Assembly: GCF_947242115.1 (NCBI RefSeq) | Contig: NC_074712.1 | Location: 18,256,666-18,320,665, forward strand | Reading direction: 5' to 3' | Source of the DNA: Biomphalaria glabrata | Taxonomy: Eukaryota; Mollusca; Gastropoda; Planorbidae | Length of the DNA: 64,000 nucleotides | Shown: positions 49,301 through 61,633 of the stretch, one piece after another | Position numbering within the stretch: position 1 is the first letter of the stretch | Layout of the letters: each line of letters starts with the position of its first letter | Notes under the pieces: model-generated | Seen by the model: the letters and a program-made list of their open reading frames with translations, nothing else | The model's database searches: none | What the model was told of the DNA's origin: nothing | Program-made: the position numbers and the translations under genes

Positions 49301-52300
49301 TTTTCAGAGGTACAGTATTTAAATGTTTTAATGATATTTCTATTTGTGACTTGAAGAAATAAATATTTTTTTGATTGTTTTAAAAATGTCTAAAAAATAA
49401 ATGCTATTCCTTTGAAACTCTTGAGCTACAATGGCTGTAGGTATATCATCATTGACAATAGTGACATTGTACCAAAAGTCATACAAAGCATTTAAGTACA
49501 AGAGGAAAATATTGAACTTCAATTGTGGTGGATTTTTCAGGATTCATCAACTCTAAAAGGTGTCTTTCTTAGGTGATTGGTCTTTGAGTTTGGTATAATA
49601 AAAATACACCCTTGTAAAAAACATTCAAACCACAAATTAATATATAATAAAACCTTTAAAATATCATTAATGACTAAAAAATGTATAATAATATAGTCCA
49701 GTGTAGGCAGCTACCTCTCTGCATCATTGGAGTCATTCTCATTCTCTTGTGTAGTCACAGAAGATGGGTAGTCATCTTGTTCTCCACGACCTGTCTCAAA
49801 GTTAAAGTACTGCACAGTATCCAACTCTACATCCCAAAAGTACAGTTTGTGATCCAGGCTACCATTGGACTGGCAGTTAAGAAGAATAAACTTATTAGCT
49901 AATTATGCACCAAAACCCAAAATGAATACTACATAATAAAACTTTATCTGGTATTATAAGTACATCATTCATTGGTTAGATAGATAATATTGGAGATTTT
50001 CCCAATAAACTAAACTATGTCAAGGATGCTAAATTGAACCTCAATATTGCCAAATAAATAAAAAAAAAAAAATTGAGCCAAAATCAGAAGTGTAATTTTG
50101 CCATTGAATAAAATTTTAAGAGGCACAATTATATGCGGCTGTTGCCCATTTGTTTTTAAATAAGTTGCGCCATTGTCACAAAGTGGAATTCTAATGCTTC
50201 TTTCATATTCAAATTATTGTGTGCTAAACAAGGGAATTTTCTTAGAAAATTTGACTATGAAGTGCTAAAATAGTGCAACCCCCCCCCCCCCCCCCCCCCA
50301 ACCATATACAGAGACTTTTTAAAAAACATAGTTTATCAACATTTTCTTTATTTTGTATATTTTGTACACCTGATACACCAATATGCAAGCTGTTTTTAGT
50401 TTCTGTGCCATGTATGAAAATCTCTGATAAAAAAATGAAAATCAACTAAGGGTTGTGAGATGAGACTTTAAATATAAACTATTATACGTTCAACTAAAAA
50501 ATGTTGTATCACAAATATTGCAATAATCATGTATGTAAAAGTAACATTCTAATACTGGTATGTGATATAATACTTAAAGTTGAATTCTTTAAAAGTAGTT
50601 TGATCTAAAGAATCTTTGTTATTTTAAGATGAATATTTACTTGCATAACTTGAATGCTGACACGATTCCCAGCACAGTTGATTTTAGCATTTATGATTGA
50701 ACCGAAACCTGGAATGATGTCCTGAAGATTCTTGGGGTTACTGTGAGATTTAGCCTCCCTGTAAATATACAGAGTTGCCTTTTTTTAATTGAATAGATCA
50801 TTTTAAATATACTTACAAAAAATCAAGATCATTACCAGTGCTTATGATGAGAACAACAAGTCTGCTACATTAAAAATTAGTTTTATATGACGCTGTACCT
50901 CCTTGAGAGATCATAGACTCGCAGAACACCAACATCCGTTGCTACCAACAGGAAACTGCCACAGACATCTAAGCTTACAGGATGTCCTTCAGGTTCTGCA
51001 AATGTTAGAAGTTGTTTCACAGTTCCCTGAAATCAACATTCAAATTTTAAAATCAGAAAATAGAAAAATTTTTACCTACTGTAGCATAATTTCAAACACA
51101 TTTAAAAAAATTCTTAACCAGAAGAAAAGAATCAAAGAAAAAACATGAACATAATTAAACATCACAACTTAAATAAATGGTCTAGCCCAGCATCAACTCA
51201 TTTGTTGAAGTAGGCTTAGCTTGAGATTCTTAATGAAAATGTAAAATGCTCACCTGAAACGTCCTGACTTGAACTTTATTTTGTTCAATACTATAAACAT
51301 TTTGTTCATAAAGAACTATGATCATGGATTCTGTTGCAAAGGAGCCTGTTGTAGAAATCAGTTATAAGTAAAAAATTAAAAATCAATATTTTGGATTTAA
51401 AAATAAAAGTGAATAAATCAGCAATTGTAACAAAAAAAAAAAAACAACAACTTTTAATTGCTTTTTGTTTCATACTGTTAATTGGTCTACTGGTAAAAAT
51501 TTTAACCATCAAGACTTTGAATGTTTTAGTCAAGAAAAGATGTCAGCAGCTTGTAAAAAAAAAAAGCAAAATGTATAAAATATGAATAAACTTACCTGCA
51601 GTTTTCAAAGATGATTTATCAGAAGTAAACTCATAGATAATCACTTTCTTCCCATTCCAAACTGCCAATGTATCCTTTATTTTTAAAAAATTCAACAGTT
51701 CTCAAGTAGTAAATCAAAAAATAAAAGCAAATATAATTTCAAAGACATTTAAATGAAGACTAGCAATTAGAAATAAAAATTAGAAAACAAATTTGTCATA
51801 GAGCATGAAATGAAAGTTCAGACATAACTAAGCTATTCCACAAACCTTTGTAGAATAAATGCCTTTGACTTGAATCTCAGTTTTTATTTCATGGTGTAAA
51901 CTTGAACTGAATATCTCAATACTTATAGAGTTGGGTCCAAACTGTACTACTGCATTCTGCAAAAAAGAGCATAAGTCCAAAGTTTATTTTTTTTTGTTTT
52001 AAGTGATAAAAGAAAAGAAATCAAGATATTGTGCAAATTTATTCTAAAAGAAACAAAGGTTGAATAAAGAGCTTTTAAACATTGTGAGAATAAGAAAAAA
52101 TTCTTTATGTAAATTTAGGACCTCATGTGAGGGTCCTAACATTTCCTAAGGCATCATACTTATTTGGCCTACATTTGTATACATTCTTATCCAATACAAC
52201 ATAAATAAGTAAACACTAAAAAAAAAATTAAAAAAATTAGCCCTCTGCATCAATCTAAGAAATATTCATGCTATATTACAATAAGATTTTTCAAACAGTG

Positions 52301-55300
52301 TTTATTTCTATATATAAAATACACCTTACAATTTTCTCTGTATGTTAGATTTGGTCAAAAGTATTTCTAAATTTTACAAGTCTGGTTAAAACAAGAAAAG
52401 CTTCTACCTGATCTCTGTAGCTGAAGCTCATGACTTTCTCACTCATAATGTAAACGTTTGCTATTGTGTTGACTGCAAGCAAACCTTTAGTGCTGCTCCA
52501 CTAGAAACAAATAATAATGATTCATTTAGTAAACACAAAATGGATTGGTACCAGGATAAAGTAATCAAAAATGGTCAAAAGTTTATTTAATGTTTAATAT
52601 TTATTCAAATTTGAATTTTTCATCAAATCCTACTAACATTGCATATGCTAGAAGGACCAGCTCTTCAGGGCTTTAGAGCTAATGGTTTATTAATAGCTAT
52701 GACAATTTCCACACTCTTTGTTTGGCATTATGAAAGGTAAGGTCATAATCTCAAAGCAGCTCAACACACAAAACACTTTTTAAAAAATCAGAAATATGAC
52801 AACCAAAAATGTTTTGCCAAAATATACCTCAATATTTGTTCTGGGACAATATGACTTATATAATAGGATTGAGTCCCCAGCTCGGATGACAATGGATCAA
52901 TAGTGAAAATTTTGTTTGTAATTTCAAAGAATTATAAACATATTTTAAGTTAAATTTTAAATAAACTGTGATAGTTCTACATTAAAAGAATTGTCCCAAA
53001 TTTTATGTGTCTGTTTAAAATATCATGAAATAAGTCTACACTCTACTATCCTTCAGTCAAAAAGCTAAATACTAAAAAAAAAAACTGATAAAATTCTAAA
53101 CATGTCTTACTTCAATTTTTCTGATGGCCCCTTCCACAGTTGCAGGAGACTGCAAGGTCCATTTTTCACTGCCATCCACTTTAGAATTTTGGAGGTGTTG
53201 AGAAAACTTCCAAAAGGCTATACTGCCCAGATTGGTGCCCCCCGCTAGTATGCCAGTTTCTTTGTTGTAGGCCAAGCAAACGATGATCTCATTCACATCA
53301 AAGCTGGAGTTTCCTTCAAGACTTAGAATGTAATTGTCATCTTGTTCCATATCCCACATCCTATTTGGGCAAGAATCAACTTCTTACAGCAACAAGACCT
53401 CTTTCTTTTTTAAGTTAAATTTTCTAAAATCTACACATTAAACTGGTAACTAGAAATGAAAAAGATAAGAACATTGTAATAAATGGGGAATTTTTACCAT
53501 TTGTTTCCCAACATCAGTTATAACCCAATGCAATGTTTAATAGCTTTTCATAACTTTTTAAAATCTAATTTCACCAATTAATGCATAATTGAAATTGGTT
53601 GAAAAGTATATTGACGTCAACAACTATTACTTTTTATAATTAGAAAATTATTGGCTTTTGAGTAAAAATATTTCATACAGAGGTCTTAAGATATACCTTA
53701 TAACTGTTTCCCCTGTGACTGTAGCCAAAACTCCCTTTCCTGCCCAGATAAACAAAGGATTTTCTGTTCTTCCACTCAGCTTAACCTTGGGAATAAACAA
53801 ACATTTTCACATTCAAGAGAATGTTTGCAAGATAATAAAAATCATCTTAAAAAGGTTGATTTGATCCATGTTTCCATGAGTACTTTATAAAAGAGGCACA
53901 TGTAAACACAATTATAATTGTTATTCTAAGGTCAATACACATAGACAACAAATACTGAAATGCAATTCCATGTTACCTTCATGATCTCCTTGGTCTCCCC
54001 CTCAGCAAACACAATGTGTTGTGTTAGTATTAAGTTATTTGTTATTGTCAAAAGCATGTTTTTTTCCTCATAGTACAAGAGCTTCCTGACAGGAGTGTCC
54101 ACTGAGAAACATTGAATGCACTTGCCCTGATCATTCAGGAAATAGAGGCCACCTATCCAAAAAAAAAAAAAAAAATTAAATAGAGTATTATTACATATTC
54201 TGAATTTACATAAAATATATATTATTTTTAGTGTTTAAAAAACAATAATTGTGATGGGAACCTAACAAACGCTAAACTAAAATGGTGGCCAAGATTATAG
54301 TACAGGACATGCTGACTCAAAAAAAAAACATGTTCATCTTCCATGTTGAAATATTTCTGAATTGTATTATTTGTATTAATTAAAGAGTGATGGGTAATGG
54401 AACTTGTACAATAATATTCTGGGATGCTAAGAAGGGAAAAGTGTCCAAAGCATATGTTTCTTTCAGGCTCAAGACAAAGAATGAAGATGAAAACCTCAAC
54501 AAGAAAATGATGATTAGCTGAAATAGAAAGACACGGTTTTCTCTCAATACAAAAACTATTAGCCAACACCAAACCAAATAAAGCTTCTGGACCTGATGGT
54601 ATTCCAGCTAGATTACTCAAAGAACTAAGTAATGAGCTAGCCCCAGTGTTCAAAATACTCTTTCAGGCTTCACTTAACCAGGGCAGAGTACCAAAGGACT
54701 GGAAAGAAGCTAATGTCACCCCCCTATTTAAAAAAGGAGAAAAATCTGACCCAGGAAACTACAGACCAGTATCACCAGCATCACATGTAAAATCCTAGAA
54801 CACATAATATGTAGCAACATCATAAACCACTTAGACAAACATAATGTCCTCACACCATACCAACATGGCTTTAGGAAATATAGATCATGTGAAACACAAC
54901 TAATAGGACTAATTGATGATTTTTCAAAAGGTTTAGATAATAGTGAACAAATAGATGCTATCTTACTAGATTTTTCTAAGGCTTTTGACAAAGTTCACCA
55001 CCATAGTTTGCTTAAAAAATTAAAATATTTCGGCATTAATGGTCCACTGCATCAGTGGATTAAAGACTTTCTGATAGGGAGAGAACAAATTGTAATAATA
55101 AATGGTTCTAAATCAACACCGATAACAGTAAACTCAGGTGTACCTCAAGGAACAGTCTTGGGTCCACTACTATTTTTAATTTACATAAATGATTTACCAA
55201 ATTGCATTACTTCAGGAACAAAAGTCAGATTATTTGCAGACGATTGCATAATATATAGAACAATAAAAACAACACAAGACACAGATATTTTACAAAGAGA

Positions 55301-58300
55301 ATTAGATGAATTACAGAAATGGGAATCAAATTGGAGCATGTCTTTCCACCCAGAAAAATGTCAGTTGTTAAGAGTAACAAAAAAACTAAAACAAATTAAT
55401 TCCACTTATCTTATTCATGGCAAACCAGTAACACAGACTAAAAACGCAAAATACCTAGGTGTTATAATAAATGAAAAACTGTCATGGAATCCACATATTG
55501 ATGAAACTACAAAAAAATCAAACAAAGCATTAGGATTTATTAAAAGAAATTTCTATAAATCAAATAAGAAAATAAAACTAAAATGTTATTTAACCTTGGT
55601 TAGGCCAATAATAGAATATGCATCCTCTGTTTGGGACCCCTCAACTCAAGAAAACATTAAGAAACTAGAACAGACACAAAATAGAGCAGTGCGATTCATA
55701 ACAAACGAATATTCACATTTGACTAGAGTAACACCTTTAGTAAAATCACTAAATTTAGAAAGCCTTCAGGACAGAAGGCTCAAAAGTAAAGTAGCAATAA
55801 TACATAAAACACTGAACCATAATCTTCAAATACAAAAACAAAATTTAATAAAATAATCTGAAAGACACAAAGATAAAGGCACATTCCTCGTCCCATATGC
55901 TAGGACAAATTTGTACAAATACTCCTTCTTCCCTAGTGCTATTAGAGCATGGAATGGGTTGCCTGAGCTAGCCAGGAAAACCAGTGACTTGGCAGAATTT
56001 AAGTCATTGGTTAATATGCATGACTAAATGCATGACGCGTAGGACGTAATCATCTTCTTTTTTGAAGTAACGTCTGTATTATATAAGATAAGATACTTGA
56101 GATATTTTTAGAGTTTTTTAAAATTGTAAAGCACATCAATACTTATTAGGTTATTTCTTGCCCATTAGCTTTTTTCTTATAACACTGTTTTATACTTAAA
56201 AATCTATATTCTATTATTAAATGATTTAAATTTAGACATTCAAAGGTTTAGCAATTCTTGTACCGACTAACAAAAAAAATAAATGTGGAAACTCTGACAC
56301 CAGATATATTTTCACAATTTACTTATTAACAAACACAATTTTAAAAATTCAAAACACATTCTGTTAAAACAAAGCATTCTTATCATTTACATAGAATAGC
56401 TAAGGAATAAGCAAAGCTAAACGGCAGCTAGTAAAGTTTGGCTGTAAAGATAACGTAACACAATAACTATTTACAAATAAACCATCAAATAACTGAAGAA
56501 TGTACTCATTTTAATTTGCTTCTGAAAAACAAAGTTTACTAACGACCTACCACTGGCTCCTCCTATGAAGAAAGATAAAGATTCCTGTGGTCCAAATGGT
56601 GTTGGTGCTTTGTTTTTACCTCCCCTTTTCCAATTGAACATATCCAAGGCGGACTCGTCTCCACTTACTGCTGCCCTGGCTAAACTGTTTATGTCCCTGG
56701 ATAGAAGCAAAGACAAAAGAACATCAAGAAGCGTTACATATTAACCACTTTTTTTTTAGAAATAAAAAGTATAAAAATAGTATTATAATATAATTAAAAA
56801 AATTGTAATGCTTGTTGAACTTAGATGTAATAAAAAATTTTTAAAAAAGTTTTCTGTCACAATTTACTGAGAAATGCACATCTTTAGTAAAGAAATAAAA
56901 AATTCAATACTGGTACCATGTTGTTGTTTTTGTGTGTGTGTGCTGGTGCTCCTTTTTCTAGCTTAATTAATTTCTAAATAACACTGATGATTTTTAAAAT
57001 AAATTTAATAATATTTATATTATTTGCCTATTTAATTGTTGAATAAGCTTAATCACACAACAAAAGCAAATAATCTTGAAGATACCATTTTATCCTAAAA
57101 GATATACATAGATTAAGACATACATTGATGGATCACCAGGAGGAGGTGGCTTCAAAATGATTTCAGTGATGGGTTCTTGAAGATGATGTTGAAATGGATC
57201 TTGACCCAAATGACCTTTACTGTCACATTTCCAGCCAATCAATGCACCAGACTAAATTGAAATACAATTTTAAAAAAATGATTTGATAAACAGCATTAAG
57301 CAACACTCACTTAGCTACTAATATTATTAGACAATATAATAAGAAAAAGTATTGGTATGTGAATATTAAAGTTATTGCTGTTCCTGATTAATCAATGTTG
57401 AAATGGTGCAATGGAAGATTTTTTTAGATGACTTTGAAGAAAATGTGTATGCTTATGACCTAAGAATTACAACTGTAGAAAAAGAATATGCAGACTAAGT
57501 GAGGTGGATTGACAGAGATTTATGATGTATGCCAATCAATGCAATAAAAACTCTTGGGAAAACAGTATTAAGTGTTTCACTTCTGAGCCCTTAGGTTTCA
57601 AATGAATGACTTAAACTGATTGACACTAGTGCCCAACAACAACCATTCTCATAAACATGGTGAAAATTTTAAATAACAAACCAAAAAGTATTTAGGCTAA
57701 TGTGCTCCTTGGTAAGCTTTACTGTGCTTGATATAAAACTGATGAAAAAAATACTAGGGTGTACATGACAGAATCAAAATTAATGGAGCTACAGCACTTG
57801 ACCCTCACAGCTTGCATTCCTACTGTCAGCTACTGTCATTCCTACTTACACTGTCAGCTGAGATTAGTCTTGTTCCATTAGAGCTCCAAGCGATACAAGC
57901 AACTTCGGCATGATGAAGATGTGGAGCTTCAATGAGTTCTTTGTCTTGATCATTCCATACTGAGATCTCCCCTGTTTCCCAACCCACTGCTAGAATTTTA
58001 CGTGAAGGATGCCAGGCATGACATTTAGCATGGCCTTGGCTGTTTATTGACTTATGTGGAACTCTTTCACCCTGTTTAAAATACAAACAAATTAATGTGA
58101 ATGTTCACTAATTCTTCCTAAAGATCCAACTCTTCCTTTAATAGAAAAAAAAATGTTAAAAACTGTGGTATTGCTTTATAAAATAGCAAATTGGTTGTAA
58201 AGAGGAAAAAAATATTAACAACGAAAAAAGTAAAGAAAAAAATGTAACAACTTAAAATATTGATCTTTATGAAATCACATTGATATTTTGAGTTAATTAA

Positions 58301-58618
58301 AGTTTTTTTTTTTTAATTCAAATGTCGAATAATTAGAAATGTGTTGAATTCTAAACATGTTTAGCTTAAGACATGAAAACAATTTAAAAAATGTACTTGA
58401 GAATATAGGGAAAGCTAAAAGGATTCTTATTTCTTTAGCAGGAACTTGAAAATGTATTTTTAAAACATTACCTCTTCATTAAAAAGCAGAACACTCCCAC
58501 CACTATCTTCACCATAGGATAGCACAGCCAGCAGAGAAGAATTGTTCTTCAACCATCCTATATCTGTGTTGATACTTGCTCCATATGTGTCTAAGCAATG
58601 ATCAAAGTAGACGGCCAT
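40380..58618 (-). CDS. IFT140: Intraflagellar transport protein 140, 30 exons, 1490 aa
   Basis: Core subunit of IFT complex A, which drives retrograde transport and membrane-cargo entry in cilia. Exons in coding order: 58618-58472, 58071-57850, 57251-57124, 56696-56551, 54152-53977, 53785-53697, 53360-53111, 52500-52408, 51956-51846, 51674-51596, 51345-51254, 51026-50899, 50758-50641, 49869-49715, 49187-49019, 48784-48653, 47458-47238, 47135-46955, 46820-46737, 46642-46536, 46406-46311, 46136-46004, 45816-45673, 45389-45261, 44612-44430, 43803-43606, 43434-43222, 42704-42538, 42140-41999 and 40619-40380. They total 4473 nt, in phase throughout. Residues 1 to about 640 form WD40 propellers ([25 protein letters not shown] matches vertebrate IFT140). 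About 740-1410 is TPR-like helical repeat ([59 protein letters not shown]). The C-terminus is acidic, as in human IFT140 (1462 aa). Start MAVYFDH aligns with human MALYYDH. Confidence 0.97.
41045..41703 (+). mobile_element. LINE endonuclease-domain fragment in last IFT140 intron
   Basis: Antisense to IFT140. One open frame of 214 codons begins with a PHD-finger-like [10 protein letters not shown] and, after a linker, the N-terminal half of an APE-type endonuclease: [20 protein letters not shown], the catalytic Glu in GTETWL, then GGVLLAIKN and GSIYRPT. The frame stops at 41703, before the expected GDFN and SDH motifs, and no RT follows. Both ends are therefore missing. Style is Jockey/CR1-like and may match the RT piece at 54540. 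Confidence 0.8.
41694..41808. repeat. 22 bp direct repeat at the LINE fragment's edge
   Basis: AATGTAGCATAAGTAGCCTG plus TT is present at 41694-41715 and again at 41787-41808. The first copy coincides with the end of the LINE endonuclease frame. Confidence 0.8.
43490..43560 (+). repeat. SINE central-domain fragment in an IFT140 intron
   Basis: GGTGGCCATTGTGCTAGCCA followed by CATAACACC matches the body motif of the SINE at 17181-17462. The tRNA-like head is missing. Confidence 0.5.
54540..56094 (+). mobile_element. LINE reverse transcriptase and 3' end in IFT140 intron 5
   Basis: Antisense to IFT140. Reads [20 protein letters not shown], then after one frame change near 54775 a long open frame with [52 protein letters not shown], the catalytic [10 protein letters not shown] box, and [15 protein letters not shown]. 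It ends with the C-terminal [20 protein letters not shown]. The 3' UTR carries a GATAA-repeat tail at about 56083-56094. The endonuclease part is absent, so the copy is 5'-truncated. Very few other lesions, so it looks young. Group: Jockey/CR1-like; not resolved. Confidence 0.88.
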
Positions 58619-58626
58619 TTGCGTTC

Positions 58627-59735
58627 ACTAAGTTTATAAACACTATTTATTTCTAAGCATTTGGGTTGAGTCAATGTTTTACACTCTTAATCCCTGGAGA
58701 AAAGTATATTTATATAAATAAATAAATCAATCATTTCTCACTAAACTTATTTAGAAATTTATTACAAGACACCTAGATGTATAATATTAATATTAACAAT
58801 CCATAACCCTAAACAGATATGTGTGTACCGAGACCAATCATCATAGTAGCCTGAACACTGACATGTGATGTGGCAACCTGTGGTCTGAGGAGATCAATAG
58901 TCTGGTTTTCCTGATATTTAAATTATTTAAGACTAAGACTAACTAAGGTTTATGGATCCTTGAAAACAAAACATTCCACAAAAGATAAGACATAACACAC
59001 AGTGAAACAGTAGCGCTGATAGTCTGACAGAGTTAGAAACAAACACGTTTTGTATTATTCAGCTATTGCCTTAATGGACAGAAGTCAACCAATCTGCGAT
59101 GATTTGAATTCTAAACATGATTTGACTCAATTAAAATGTTTTTAAATGTGAAATGAAAGCAACTTGACTAGGAAATAGAACATACATACATAAACAAGAC
59201 CATATATAATGCCATTCTGCATAAACAACAAAATATTTCTTTTCTGACAATAATACAGTAAGTTGACTGAGCAATACCTACAAAAAAAAATCAAATTTTA
59301 TATTTTTTTCTTAGATTTTCTAGATTGAGTTTTAGATAAGAGATGACTAGGACTGGAGTAAATGACTACAGTGACTACAGTGTGTGTCATGTGTCTATTA
59401 ATGTATTAGTATTGTTCTAATAAATTATAGCTAAATAGATCTAGATCTATATTATAAACTATAATGTATAATGATTTATAATCTAGTATTAGAATACTCC
59501 TACCTTCCTAACTAGCAGTCTAAGTCTATTAGATATTATTCTAGTGTCTGGTGACACTCATGACACCTAACCATTCGTTTTGAGATTTTTTTTTTTGTTA
59601 GCTTAACGCGAGTTAATGAGATTCTATTTTAAATATATATGAATAGATTTAAATTTCAAAGAAATAGAAATTAGATCTAACTGAAATTAAGTAAACTGAA
59701 TGTAATTTAACGATTGAAAATAGATATCTCACCAT
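58627..59735 (-). other. IFT140 leader: predicted 5' UTR intron
   Basis: An acceptor AACTTAG lies just 5' of TGAACGCAA-ATG (first leader base of the coding exon at 58627). On the same strand a donor ATG/GTGAGATATC lies at about 59733, directly beside the X-box. Splicing would give a short leader exon and an intron of about 1.1 kb. Predicted from signals only. Confidence 0.4.
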
Positions 59736-59749
59736 GTTGCCTTGGTAAC
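59736..59749. promoter_or_regulatory. RFX X-box for IFT140
   Basis: GTTGCCTTGGTAAC fits the RFX consensus GTNRCC-N(0-3)-RGYAAC exactly (GTTGCC, TT, GGTAAC). RFX factors control IFT and other ciliary genes through this motif. It lies 1.1 kb upstream of the IFT140 start codon, next to the predicted leader-exon donor. Confidence 0.7.
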
Positions 59750-59807
59750 TATGATGCCGATTTTGTTATTATGAATTTCAAAAATATCTGATAAAATATG
59801 TGTAACC

Positions 59808-59815
59808 CCGGAAGT
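59808..59815 (+). promoter_or_regulatory. ETS-type site, IFT140 side
   Basis: CCGGAAGT, the core of ETS/GABP sites often found at TATA-less promoters, 60 bases beyond the X-box. Confidence 0.4.
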
Positions 59816-60159
59816 ACTTGCTATTTCTTGTTTAAAATTTATCAACACAAATTAACGTAACAATTGTAGAAATATACGCTACAAAAAAAATCTTTTTGAA
59901 AATTAACAAAAATGAACATTAATATGCATTTATAATGATGTAAATCTTATAATATATTTCTTTTAACATAAAAGAGCATAAAATTTAATTACTTTACGTT
60001 TTCAAATTAAAAAAAAGAAATAAAAAAACTGAACTGCCTAAGCCTAAATGAAAATATCGATATCTAAATTCTAAATCTATAGATTATAGATAATACACTA
60101 TTTCACTATGACCACTATGATTAGATTCTTAGACTCTATAAACTTGTTAAAAAAAAAGT

Positions 60160-60344
60160 GTTAAGTTTGGGTCAAGTGAAAGAGGCAAAGACAAAGAATC
60201 TATATATAATTCTCTTCTTCGCTCAACATTTAATTGGACGAGCAAGATATAAAGGAAAGATCATTCTCTTATTTGTGCGGATAGTCACCCTCACGAAAAA
60301 ACAAGAATGGGGAAGAACAAGTGGTATTCACACGTCGCTACGGA
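60160..60344 (+). other. Possible transposon fragment
   Basis: Begins with AATCTATATATAATTCTCTT, a phrase I associate with dispersed repeats in such genomes, and continues as an 87-codon open frame without recognised similarity into the SINE. Low confidence; no boundaries. Confidence 0.25.
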
Positions 60345-60475
60345 TGGCTGCGCGCTTGACTGTCAAACCCTGCCCGCTCCCATCCCCCTTCGTCCTGTGG
60401 GAGGTTTGGACTAAGAAGTAAACTATCTTTAACTCTAAAGGAACATCCGAAACATGTAAAACATTTTATAAACAA
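60345..60475 (+). repeat. tRNA-derived SINE, sense copy
   Basis: Same family as 19203-19347: GGCTGCGCGCTTGACTGTC, CCCTGCCCGCTCCCATCCCC, GGAGGTTTGGACTAAGAAG and GGAACATCCGAAACATGTAA in order. The box A/B interval is shortened by an internal deletion compared with the other copies. Confidence 0.65.
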
Positions 60476-60490
60476 ACATTTTGCAAACAC

Positions 60491-60516
60491 TAAATAGCAG
60501 CGCCGGACTTACCTAA
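60491..60516. repeat. Extra hAT-like tip
   Basis: TAAATAGCAGCGCCGGACTT resembles TAAATAGCAGGGTCGGACTT at the left edge of the element at 60587, including the flanking TAAATAG. Confidence 0.5.
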
Positions 60517-60586
60517 CCATTGTGACCAACAAGTCTTGGAAAGAGAACAAGTAATCTGCTATGTATATTCACCCATCATTAAATAG

Positions 60587-61278
60587 CAGGGTCGGACTTA
60601 ACAATTGTGGGGCCTAATGCGAAACGGATTTCGCGGGGCCAAGTTTGGGTAGGGAAGCGGATAATAATTGAAATTTAAGAGTTTGTATTAGAAAATAAAT
60701 TCGTCTATGCATTTTATTCTTTCTTTACCACGTACAGAATTACTTTACGAGCCTTGCGTGTGGCAAAGTCATACAGTATATCATAATAATTCTGTTTCCT
60801 ACATAGATCACGCTCCATAGCAAGAATTACCATATGTTTCAATCCATCTTTGAGAATTTAGACTCAAGTAATTCATCATTAGTTTGAGGCGCGAGAAGCT
60901 TCTTTTACCAGACTACACAATTAATTTAAGTCTAATGCATAATGCCGTTTTTATTTATCGCGCGTACGATTGGCGTTTTCCATATTGAATGACACCTCAA
61001 AATGACAATTGTTGTCTATATATAGCCTATTTCCGTATATTTTAAGGACTATTTCGTATATTTTGCAATTTCGGGAGAGATTTCCAGGAGCTCCTGGTAA
61101 ATCCACAGGAGGGCGCGGGAAATCTGTTTTAAGTTATAAAATGGTTTAATTTAATAATTTATACACCTTGAATTAGCGCGGATCCTATGAATGTGCGGGT
61201 CCTATGAAAGTGCGGCTTCTATGAAAGTGCGGGGCCCACTGCGGTCGCATAGGTTGCAGTGGCCTAAGGCCGGCCCAG
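60587..61278. mobile_element. hAT-like MITE, 692 bp
   Basis: Left tip CAGGGTCGGACTTA and right tip (reverse complement) CTGGGCCGGCCTTAGG form a terminal inverted repeat. The flanks TTAAATAG (60579-60586) and CAAAATAG (61279-61286) agree at 6 of 8 positions, an 8 bp duplication typical of hAT. Subterminal GC-rich words with GGGGCC occur near both ends. No transposase. Confidence 0.6.
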
Positions 61279-61609
61279 CAAAATAGCGGTGTATGCTACG
61301 CCACCGGTCGACTAGTACAAAATAATTATACCGCATGGTAGAATTTAAATTTCAATCTTGAAAAAGAAAATACGTCGATCTAGATAGGTTTTTTTTTTTT
61401 TCAGTATGATAAAGTATGATTCATAGCAATATTATACTAATTTGGAATCTAGATCTAAAAGTTTTTAAAAAATCTCATACGCTTAAATTATTACCGCTAT
61501 TGAGATACATAAATCAATCTGCGACAAAGTGGTAGAATGTAAAGTATTTTAATCAAATTAAGAAAATATAATATAATCTCGATTATAATAATGCTAATCA
61601 TAGTTACTC

Positions 61610-61617
61610 CCGGAAGT
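61610..61617 (+). promoter_or_regulatory. ETS-type site, unknown-gene side
   Basis: CCGGAAGT 17 bases before the ATG at 61634. If functional, the leader must be very short or the site lies within it. Confidence 0.4.
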
Positions 61618-61633
61618 TCCTATTGTAAACAAC

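Noticed and set aside
50279-50298. 20-base C run as a structural element
   Set aside because: Simple homopolymer in an IFT140 intron; length could even be a sequencing artefact.
54228-54653. 141-codon minus-strand frame in the IFT140 intron
   Set aside because: It runs into the LINE on its antisense side, shows no similarity to IFT140, and the flanking exons join in phase without it.
60158-60421. 87-codon frame as a gene in the IFT140 intergenic region
   Set aside because: Its second half is SINE sequence and the first half resembles repeat DNA.
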